9,973 nucleotides of DNA, taken from the NCBI RefSeq assembly GCF_043424415.1, contig NZ_JBHWOO010000126.1:1-9973 (forward strand), written 5' to 3'. Position 1 is the stretch's first letter. Every line of letters begins with the position of its first letter. Under the pieces are notes generated by a model. That model made no database searches. It was not told the DNA's origin and saw only the letters and a program-made list of their open reading frames with translations. A program made the position numbers and the translations under genes. The DNA is from Luteococcus sp043424415. GTDB lineage: Bacteria; Actinomycetota; Actinomycetes; Propionibacteriales; Propionibacteriaceae. Shown here one piece after another: positions 1-7,238 of this stretch.

Positions 1-1
1 A

Positions 2-2320
<2,319 letters not shown>

Positions 2321-2326
2321 GGGCAC

Positions 2327-2366
2327 GGCCTGTCGCGCTCTCCTGCTGGGCGGTGCGCGACAGGCC
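2327..2366 (+). terminator. Hairpin after parC, terminator-like
   Basis: A perfect 12-bp inverted repeat, 2327-2338 (GGCCTGTCGCGC) with 2355-2366, and a 16-nt loop, starts 7 bases after the parC stop. No T-run follows, which is common for actinobacterial terminators. The position between two same-strand genes suggests it ends or attenuates parC transcription before the carbonic anhydrase gene. Confidence 0.6.
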
Positions 2367-2379
2367 CGCCCCGGCGCGA

Positions 2380-2385
2380 TAGTTA
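2380..2385 (+). promoter_or_regulatory. Candidate -10 element for a leaderless carbonic anhydrase mRNA
   Basis: TAGTTA ends exactly six bases before the ATG at 2392, and no Shine-Dalgarno sequence is visible in the intervening CGCCCC. The same spacing occurs before two GTG genes in this window (5652-5657 and 9363-9368). The last base departs from TANNNT and no convincing -35 is seen, so this is the weakest of the three. Confidence 0.35.
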
Positions 2386-2391
2386 CGCCCC

Positions 2392-2886
2392 ATGGCTGAC
2401 TTCAAGGACCTGCTGGAAGCAAATGACGACTACGCGGAGGACTTCCACGACGGGGGCTTCGACGGCATCGCCCGGGCCGGCGTCGCGGTCGTGACCTGCA
2501 TGGACTCGCGCATCGAGCCGCTGGCGATGCTCGGGCTCAAGCTGGGCGATGCCAAGATCATCCGCACCCCCGGTGGCCGGATCACCCCCGACGCGCTGAT
2601 CGGCTGCATCCTGGGCGTGCACGTGCTCAATGTGGACCGCATCATGGTGATGCCGCACACGCGCTGCGCCATGGCCCAGGGCACCGATGCCGAGATCGCC
2701 GAGATGATCGTCGAGGCCGACGGCACCGACCTGCGCGGCATGACCTTCGGCGCCAACCCCGACCAGACCAGCACCCTGGACTTCGACGTGCGCCTGCTGC
2801 GCACCCACCCCGCCCTCAAGGGCCGCTGCCTGGTGGGTGGTTTCCTCTACGACGTCGACTCCGGAAAGCTCACCCAGATGCACTGA
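2392..2886 (+). CDS. Beta-class carbonic anhydrase, small type
   Basis: Zinc enzyme interconverting CO2 and bicarbonate in the cytoplasm, likely supplying bicarbonate to carboxylases or buffering pH. The 164-residue length matches the small beta-CA clade that includes Mycobacterium tuberculosis Rv1284. Metal-site residues are all present: Cys36-x-Asp38-x-Arg40 in TCMDSR, and His89 and Cys92 in PHTRC. Further family landmarks are the GDAKIIRTPGG stretch (52-62) and the C-terminal GFLYDVDSGKL. The ATG at 2392 is the natural start: it gives the usual family N-terminus (FKDLLEANDDYAEDF), and there is no SD but a possible -10 six bases upstream, implying a leaderless transcript. Flanking hairpins on both sides suggest a monocistronic gene. 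The family is secure; activity is inferred from the intact metal site. Confidence 0.93.
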   Translation: MADFKDLLEANDDYAEDFHDGGFDGIARAGVAVVTCMDSRIEPLAMLGLKLGDAKIIRTPGGRITPDALIGCILGVHVLNVDRIMVMPHTRCAMAQGTDAEIAEMIVEADGTDLRGMTFGANPDQTSTLDFDVRLLRTHPALKGRCLVGGFLYDVDSGKLTQMH

Positions 2887-2901
2887 GCCCGGTCGATCCC
2901 C

Positions 2902-2940
2902 GGCCCTGCGCCGCCCTCCTTTCGCTGGCAGCGCAGGGCC
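2902..2940 (+). terminator. Hairpin terminator after carbonic anhydrase gene
   Basis: A perfect 10-bp inverted repeat, GGCCCTGCGC (2902-2911) with GCGCAGGGCC (2931-2940), begins 15 bases after the stop codon. It is followed by ATTGTCTT, a weak T-rich tail. Confidence 0.65.
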
Positions 2941-2973
2941 ATTGTCTTGAATGGGATCCGCCCCTGGGGCGAG

Positions 2974-2980
2974 GGTGGAG
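2974..2980 (+). promoter_or_regulatory. Ribosome binding site for the P450 gene
   Basis: GGTGGAG lies 2 bases before the ATG at 2983, in a purine-rich GAGGGTGGAG context. It favours this start over an in-frame TTG at 2947, which sits directly behind the preceding terminator stem and has no SD. Confidence 0.55.
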
Positions 2981-2982
2981 AC

Positions 2983-4266
2983 ATGACAGCATCCACAACC
3001 CCCCGCCGCGACCGATCACTCGACCTCGTCACCCAGGGCTACCTGTGGACGACCCGCCTGCGCGCCGCCAGCAGTGACCCCCAGGCCGACGTCAGGCTGC
3101 CGATCCGACTGCTCGGCAAGCCCGCCCTGCTGGTCAACGGCGAGAAGGGCGTGGACCTGTTCTACGACTCCGAGCGCATCCAGCGCGGCGGGGCGATGCC
3201 CTCGGTGGTGGGCGGTGGCCTGTTCGGCGAGGGCTCGGTCCACGGCCTCGATGGCGAGCAGCACACGGTGCGCAAGGCCATGTTCGTGCGGGCGGCGATG
3301 AACCGCCCCCGCGTCGACAACCTGCTGGCCGACGCCCAGCAGGAGTGGGCTGGGATCATCGAGCTGTGGCGCGGCGGCGAGGACCTGAGCGTCTACGACG
3401 CCGCGGTGCTGGTCTACGGCCGTTCGATCATCCGCTGGGCCGGCTTCGACGTCGACGCCGAGACCCTCGACCACATCGCCACCACGCAGGCCGAGATCGT
3501 CGACGGCTTCGCCGCCGCCGGCCCCGCCATGGTCCAGATGCACCGCGATCGCAAGAAGATGGATGCCTGGTTCACCGAGCAGGTGCGCCTGGCCCGTGCC
3601 GGCGAGATCGTCGTGCCGGAGGGCTCGCCCTTCCAGATGGTGCTCGACCACGTCGATGCCGACGGCCAGCCGCTGGACGACCACCTGGCCGGGGTCGAGG
3701 TGCAGAACCTGATCCGTCCCACCATCGCGGTGGCCCGCTTCGCCGCCTTCGTCGCGATGGCCCTGGCCGGCCATCCCGAGTGGCGCGACCGGGTGCGCGC
3801 CGAGACCGTCGAGCGCGGCACCACCATCGAGGGCCCGGTGGCCACCGCCGTCGCCGAGGAGGTGCGCCGCCACTTCCCTTTCGTGCCGCTGCTGCCGTCG
3901 GTGGCGAAGAAGGACTTCGTCTTCGAGGGCGAGCAGGTGCGCAAGGGGCAGCGGGTGCTGCTCGACTTCTACGGCACCAACCACGACGAGAACAGCTGGG
4001 ACAAGCCGGGCAGCTTCGACCCGCAGCGCTTCCTCGACGATCCCTCGCACCGCGAGAGCGACCACTTCATCCCGCAGGGCGGCAAGACGGCCGAGACCGG
4101 CCACCGCTGCCCGGGCGAGTGGATCGCGGTGGGCCTGCTGGCGCTGACCGTCGCTGAGCTCTCCGAGCTCGCGATGGAGCTCCCCAGCGACCTGGACTGG
4201 AAGATGACCCGGATGCCCACCATGCCCAGGGACGGGGTGCGGCCGGTCTCGGTCGACAAGGCCTGA
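2983..4266 (+). CDS. CYP152-family cytochrome P450 fatty-acid peroxygenase, OleT-like
   Basis: A 427-residue soluble P450 of the peroxygenase class (P450-BSbeta, P450-SPalpha, OleT). These use H2O2 rather than a redox partner to hydroxylate fatty acids at C-alpha/C-beta or to decarboxylate them to terminal alkenes. Visible: EEVRR ExxR motif (E293, R296), the heme loop PQGG-(6 residues)-HRCPGE with proximal Cys376 (codon 4108-4110), and Arg245-Pro246 in NLIRP (3715-3720). The Arg-Pro pair is the CYP152 hallmark that binds the substrate carboxylate and replaces the acid-alcohol pair of ordinary P450s. FGEGSVHGLDG aligns with the active-site segment of the family; His87 (codon 3241-3243) falls on OleT His85, where P450-BSbeta has Gln. 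No membrane anchor, and no ferredoxin or reductase gene is nearby, as expected for a peroxide-driven enzyme. Family assignment is strong; hydroxylase versus decarboxylase is open. Confidence 0.92.
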   Translation: MTASTTPRRDRSLDLVTQGYLWTTRLRAASSDPQADVRLPIRLLGKPALLVNGEKGVDLFYDSERIQRGGAMPSVVGGGLFGEGSVHGLDGEQHTVRKAMFVRAAMNRPRVDNLLADAQQEWAGIIELWRGGEDLSVYDAAVLVYGRSIIRWAGFDVDAETLDHIATTQAEIVDGFAAAGPAMVQMHRDRKKMDAWFTEQVRLARAGEIVVPEGSPFQMVLDHVDADGQPLDDHLAGVEVQNLIRPTIAVARFAAFVAMALAGHPEWRDRVRAETVERGTTIEGPVATAVAEEVRRHFPFVPLLPSVAKKDFVFEGEQVRKGQRVLLDFYGTNHDENSWDKPGSFDPQRFLDDPSHRESDHFIPQGGKTAETGHRCPGEWIAVGLLALTVAELSELAMELPSDLDWKMTRMPTMPRDGVRPVSVDKA

Positions 4267-4292
4267 TCCACGACGCCTGGAGCCACAACTGT

Positions 4293-4329
4293 CGAGGGGC
4301 CCGGTGGGATCTTCCCGCCGGGCCCCTCG
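4293..4329. terminator. Bidirectional terminator between P450 and MFS genes
   Basis: A 17-bp stem pairs 4293-4309 with 4313-4329, with one G-T pair and a 3-nt loop. Its core is GAGGGGCCCGG/CCGGGCCCCTC. It lies in the 68-bp gap between convergent stop codons and can serve both transcripts. Confidence 0.85.
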
Positions 4330-4334
4330 CATGC

Positions 4335-5645
4335 TCAACGACGGTGGGTGATGCCCTCGACGCGCAGTGGCCAGAAGGCCAGCAGCCCCAGCAGCAGGGT
4401 GACGACGATGCCCATTATCCCCCAGCGGGCACCGAAGAGGCCGGTGAAGGCGCCGACAAGCGCCGGCGCGATGAAGCTCGCCACGCGCCCCACCGTCGCG
4501 TAGAGGCCGAAGGTCTCGTTCTCCAGCCCCACGGGGATCATCCGGGTGAGCAGGCTGCGGCTGGCTGACTGCACCGGCCCCACCATGGAGGCGATGAGGA
4601 TTCCGGCCACCCAGAAGACCTGCGAGCTGTCCGCCGCGACGGTCACCAACCCGAGCACGACGATCGAGGCGAGGCTGGCCAGGATCACCGGACGGGGGCC
4701 GAGGCGGTCGTCGAGGCGTCCCAGCAGCCAGGTGCCTACGGCGGCCGCGACGCTGGCCGCCAGGCCGAAGTAGATCACCTGGGCCGGGCTGAAGCCGTAG
4801 GCGGTGGCCGCGATCACGCCGGCGAAGGCGAAGACCGCATTGAGCCCGTCGCGGTAGATCGCCGCGGCCACCAGGAAGTGCAGCAGGGGCCGCTCGGAGC
4901 GCCACATGCGCGCGACCCGACGGGCAATGGCGGCATAGGCGGCCGCGGGGCGAAAGGGTGCCCGGGAGGCGGGGTGCCCGTCGGGGCCGAGCAGCATGAT
5001 GGGCAGGCTGAAGACCAGCATGAAGCCGGCACACAGCAGCGCCACCGAGCGGGCATTGAGGGCCTCGGCGCTGGGGATGCCGAGCATGCCGCCGTCCAGG
5101 ATGAAGCCGAACAGCGCCAGCACCAGGCAGACGACCCCTCCCAGGTAGCCCAGCGCCCAGGCGGTGCCGGAGATCCGTCCGACGGTGTCCGGGGTGGAGA
5201 CGTGTGGCAGCATCCCGTTGTAGAAGACCCCGGCCAGGTCCTGGGTGATGCTGGCGGTGGCGAGCAGTCCGGCACCCCACCACAGGTAGGAGTCCTCGGG
5301 CCTAATCCAGAAGCAGGCCGCCATCAGCGCGATCGTCACCATCGTGGTGGCCGACAGCAGCACCCGGCGCCGCCGCACCCGGTCTGCCAGGGCCCCCATC
5401 AGGGGCGCCAGCACCGCCAGCACCAGGCCGGCGATGGTCTGCAGCTGGCTCCACACGAGCTGTCCGTGGGCCTTGTCGTCGGCCACCGTGCCGGTGAGGT
5501 AGACGCTGAAGACGAAGCTCAGCATCACCGTGTTGAAGGCATTGCCGCCGAAGTCGTACAGGCTCCAGGCGGCGACGACGCGGCGGGAGGCCGGGCTCGG
5601 GTCGAGGGCCTTGTGGGGGAACTCGTCCGCAGGGGTGCTGGTCAC
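4335..5645 (-). CDS. UMF1/Atg22-like MFS transporter
   Basis: Integral membrane permease of the major facilitator superfamily, 436 residues, with about 12 predicted hydrophobic segments. Family landmarks: WSLYDFGGNAFNTV (27-40) at the first helix, GALADRVRRRR (84-94) matching the MFS loop 2-3 signature, GYLGG (166-170), and GPVQSASRSLLTRMIP (356-371), which resembles the conserved helix of UMF1/Atg22 proteins. Yeast Atg22 exports amino acids from the vacuole; bacterial members have no settled substrate, so none is assigned. The GTG start at 5645 has no SD, but TAGCGT lies exactly six bases upstream, pointing to a leaderless mRNA. It is convergent with the P450 gene and divergent from the SRPBCC gene, so it appears monocistronic. 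Confidence 0.88.
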   Translation of the reverse strand: MTSTPADEFPHKALDPSPASRRVVAAWSLYDFGGNAFNTVMLSFVFSVYLTGTVADDKAHGQLVWSQLQTIAGLVLAVLAPLMGALADRVRRRRVLLSATTMVTIALMAACFWIRPEDSYLWWGAGLLATASITQDLAGVFYNGMLPHVSTPDTVGRISGTAWALGYLGGVVCLVLALFGFILDGGMLGIPSAEALNARSVALLCAGFMLVFSLPIMLLGPDGHPASRAPFRPAAAYAAIARRVARMWRSERPLLHFLVAAAIYRDGLNAVFAFAGVIAATAYGFSPAQVIYFGLAASVAAAVGTWLLGRLDDRLGPRPVILASLASIVVLGLVTVAADSSQVFWVAGILIASMVGPVQSASRSLLTRMIPVGLENETFGLYATVGRVASFIAPALVGAFTGLFGARWGIMGIVVTLLLGLLAFWPLRVEGITHRR

Positions 5646-5651
5646 GCGAGA

Positions 5652-5657
5652 ACGCTA
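5652..5657 (-). promoter_or_regulatory. -10 element (TAGCGT) of a leaderless promoter for the MFS gene
   Basis: On the minus strand TAGCGT (TANNNT) is followed by six bases (TCTCGC) and then the GTG start at 5645, placing transcription initiation on or at the start codon. No SD precedes the gene. The same geometry is repeated before parE at 9363-9368. Confidence 0.55.
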
Positions 5658-5687
5658 GCCGGTGCCGGTGAACGCAGAGGGGACGAG

Positions 5688-5723
5688 GCACCCGAGTGGG
5701 TGCGGTGCCGGACTTCGGGTCCG
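5688..5723. promoter_or_regulatory. Two small dyads in the MFS-SRPBCC divergent promoter region
   Basis: The 134-bp divergent gap holds GCACCC-GAGT-GGGTGC (5688-5703) and CGGAC-TTCGG-GTCCG (5709-5723). Either could be an operator half-site pair or a leader hairpin; stems are only 6 and 5 bp, so chance occurrence in GC-rich DNA is quite possible. Confidence 0.2.
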
Positions 5724-5779
5724 TCCGCCGACTGCGAAAGGCCTTGGATGCACGCCCCGGATGTGGTTGCGTACAAGGC

Positions 5780-6244
5780 ATGAGCGAAATTTCCAAGGTC
5801 ACCGCCAGCCGTCAGGTCCCTGCCGCGCCGCAGGAGATCTTCGACCTGCTGAGCAACCCCGAGCGTCACGCCGAGACCGATGCCAGCGGTTCGGTCGTGT
5901 CCACCGACAAGGGCGAGCGCCTCAAGAAGGTGGGCGACACCTTCCGGATGAACATGGTCAAGGGCGACGGCTCCGAGTACCAGACCGAGAACGAGGTCTT
6001 CGCCTTCGTCGAGAACCGCGTGATCGGCTGGAAGAACCTGCGCAACCTCACCAGCGAGGTGGAGGTCGGCGCCAAGTGGCTCTACGAGCTCGAGCCCATC
6101 GATGCCGAGAACACCCAGCTCTCGCTGAACTACGATCCCACCGAGATCGAGAACCCGCAGGTGCAGGCCCTCGCCAAGGAGAAGTTCGCCGTCGAGTCGA
6201 ACCTGGAGGCCTCGCTGGCCGCCATCGCCGAGGCACTGGCCTGA
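5780..6244 (+). CDS. SRPBCC-fold protein (polyketide cyclase/dehydrase-like)
   Basis: A 154-residue protein with the layout of the START/Bet v 1 helix-grip fold. It opens with a first strand TASRQVPAAPQEIFDLLSNPE (about 8-28), typical of Polyketide_cyc2-type proteins, followed by alternating strands (TENEVFAF, VIGWKNL, KWLYELEPI) and a long C-terminal helix (AKEKFAVESNLEASLAAIAEAL) that closes the ligand pocket. Such proteins bind hydrophobic ligands or act as cyclases; no ligand can be assigned. No signal peptide or membrane segment. The ATG at 5780 is chosen because the domain begins right after it; a GTG 84 bases upstream in frame would add a Cys/Arg-rich, unstructured stretch. AAGG at 5775-5778 is too close to be a good SD. 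Monocistronic, with a terminator downstream. Confidence 0.8.
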   Translation: MSEISKVTASRQVPAAPQEIFDLLSNPERHAETDASGSVVSTDKGERLKKVGDTFRMNMVKGDGSEYQTENEVFAFVENRVIGWKNLRNLTSEVEVGAKWLYELEPIDAENTQLSLNYDPTEIENPQVQALAKEKFAVESNLEASLAAIAEALA

Positions 6245-6276
6245 TCTCCTGCCGGACTCTTCCGGCACCAGCACGC

Positions 6277-6311
6277 ACGTCGCCACAGCTCTTCACCAGC
6301 TGTGGCGACGT
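6277..6311. terminator. Bidirectional terminator between SRPBCC and HTH genes
   Basis: A perfect 14-bp inverted repeat, ACGTCGCCACAGCT (6277-6290) with AGCTGTGGCGACGT (6298-6311), encloses the 7-nt loop CTTCACC. It lies between convergent genes. A second, smaller hairpin (GCCGGA-CTCT-TCCGGC, 6251-6266) comes directly after the SRPBCC stop. Confidence 0.8.
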
Positions 6312-6317
6312 CGCCTT

Positions 6318-6539
6318 TCACCTCTGCTCGACGCTGAACAGGTCCCCGGGGGCACAGCCCAGGGCGTCGCACAGTGCGGTGAGGGTGGTGAAGCGCACCG
6401 CCTTGGCGCGGTTGTTCTTGAGGATGGACAGGTTCACCACGCTCAGCCCGACCCGCTCGGCCAGCTCCGTGAGCGTCATCTCGCGCGCGGTGAGCAATTC
6501 GTCGATGTGGCAGACGACGCGGTGCTCGTCGGCCGGCAT
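6318..6539 (-). CDS. Small Cro/C1-type HTH regulator (YozG-like)
   Basis: A 73-residue DNA-binding protein that is almost entirely one Xre-type helix-turn-helix domain: MTLTELAERVGLSVVNLSIL (21-40) holds the turn and recognition helices, followed by the family-typical NNRAKAVRFTTLTALCDALGC and a short PGDLF tail. Single-domain regulators of this kind commonly sit beside DUF2975 membrane proteins, as here. The ATG at 6539 shares its A with the stop codon of the upstream gene (TGATG), and GAGG (6547-6550) seven bases upstream serves as SD, so translation is probably coupled. No effector domain is present; the partner membrane protein may be the sensor or the target. The 43-bp palindrome before the unit is the obvious candidate operator (inference). 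Confidence 0.87.
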   Translation of the reverse strand: MPADEHRVVCHIDELLTAREMTLTELAERVGLSVVNLSILKNNRAKAVRFTTLTALCDALGCAPGDLFSVEQR

Positions 6540-7144
6540 CAAATGACCTCGTCGAGTTCGCCCTGCAACTGCCCACCGCGCCGCAACACCAGTTCGAAGG
6601 CGAAGACCAGGTAGAGGGCGAGGACGGGCAGGAACATCTCGCCGATGGGCGTCCATGGGCGCAGGCCGGCCTCGAGCGATCCCACCACCCAGTTCGCCCC
6701 GAGGACGCGCAGACCGTAGGCGACGACCAACGCCACCAGGCTCCACCGGATGCCCGCCACGGCCTTCATCACCGGGCTGGCGAAGGTGCCGTCGACATGG
6801 GAGGTGGCCCGCAGGAGGAAGGCGATGGCCAGCGCCACGACCCCCCAGAGGATCGGGACCATGGCCGCGCCCAGCTTGAGCATGATCACGCCGCCGGTGG
6901 CTGCCGCGGAGGTGTCCACCGCGACGGTGTGGGGTGCCACCAGGTGCACCCCGGCGGGCAGTCCCGGCAGGGTCGCTGTCGCAGCCGATGAGACGGTGGT
7001 GACCACCTCCTTGGCGGTCAGGGCAGCCACGGCATTTCCCCCGCCGTACAGCAGGCCCAGGGTGGCGAAGAAGAAGCCAACCCCGGTCGGCCCCTGCAGG
7101 GGGGACCGGTGCTCGCCTGCTGTCCTGTGCTGGTCGGTGCGCAT
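6539..7144 (-). CDS. DUF2975-like four-helix membrane protein
   Basis: A 201-residue membrane protein with hydrophobic segments at about 21-42, 88-112, 129-150 and 168-187. An extracytoplasmic Ala/Val/Thr-rich loop (about 43-83) lies between the first two. The C-terminus FELVLRRGGQLQGELDEVI resembles the charged cytoplasmic end (RRGxxLxxE) of DUF2975 proteins, and the downstream HTH gene is the usual partner of that family. Biochemical function is unknown; a role with the HTH protein in sensing an envelope or membrane state is only inferred. The ATG at 7144 is supported by GGAGGGAG (minus strand) six bases upstream. That SD overlaps one arm of a 43-bp palindrome, so expression may be controlled at both transcription and translation. 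It forms a tight two-gene operon with the HTH gene. Confidence 0.72.
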   Translation of the reverse strand: MRTDQHRTAGEHRSPLQGPTGVGFFFATLGLLYGGGNAVAALTAKEVVTTVSSAATATLPGLPAGVHLVAPHTVAVDTSAAATGGVIMLKLGAAMVPILWGVVALAIAFLLRATSHVDGTFASPVMKAVAGIRWSLVALVVAYGLRVLGANWVVGSLEAGLRPWTPIGEMFLPVLALYLVFAFELVLRRGGQLQGELDEVI

Positions 7145-7150
7145 CTCAAA

Positions 7151-7158
7151 CTCCCTCC
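7151..7158 (-). promoter_or_regulatory. Strong SD of the DUF2975-HTH operon, inside a palindrome arm
   Basis: Minus-strand GGAGGGAG is six bases from the ATG at 7144. Its GGAGG part belongs to the arm TCGATATGGAGG, which can pair with CCTCCATATCGA (minus-strand reading of 7196-7185) in any transcript that includes both arms. Confidence 0.75.
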
Positions 7159-7196
7159 ATATCGAATGTCGTTATTAACGATACTCGATATGGAGG
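7154..7196. repeat. 43-bp AT-rich imperfect palindrome, candidate operator or RNA switch
   Basis: Arms CCTCCATATCGA (7154-7165) and TCGATATGGAGG (7185-7196) are perfectly complementary over 12 bp. The inner segment continues the symmetry around base 7175 (CGTTA-T-TAACG, 7170-7180) with a mismatch at 7166/7184 and a G-T pair at 7168/7182. It is much more AT-rich than the surrounding sequence. It covers the putative -10 region and the SD of the DUF2975-HTH operon and lies downstream of parE on the same strand. Confidence 0.85.
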
Positions 7197-7205
7197 CTTT
7201 GGCAA
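7178..7205 (-). promoter_or_regulatory. Candidate promoter of the DUF2975-HTH operon
   Basis: On the minus strand TTGCCA (7205-7200, 5 of 6 to TTGACA) is followed after 16 bp by TATCGT (7183-7178, 4 of 6 to TATAAT). Transcription would start near 7171, inside the palindrome, so a bound repressor would block it. Such a transcript would lack the distal arm of the hairpin. Confidence 0.5.
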
Positions 7206-7238
7206 GGTGCCGCGGCAAGCTCAGCCGGCGGGAAAGGA

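Noticed and set aside
2947..2982. TTG start extending the P450 by 12 residues
   Set aside because: No SD, sits right behind the terminator stem, and the extension has no family similarity; the ATG at 2983 has a purine-rich SD.
3016..5283. A 755-codon open frame on the minus strand running across the P450 and MFS genes
   Set aside because: It is antisense to the P450 for most of its length and shares the MFS region in a different frame; its translation is Arg/Gly/His-rich low complexity typical of shadow frames in GC-rich DNA.
5696..5779. Upstream GTG start for the SRPBCC protein
   Set aside because: The added residues are Arg/Cys-rich, not part of the fold, and cover the divergent promoter gap.
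6540..6746. Longer N-terminus for the HTH regulator inside the DUF2975 gene
   Set aside because: The extension would overlap the membrane-protein gene by about 200 bases; the TGATG overlap with GAGG upstream is the natural start.
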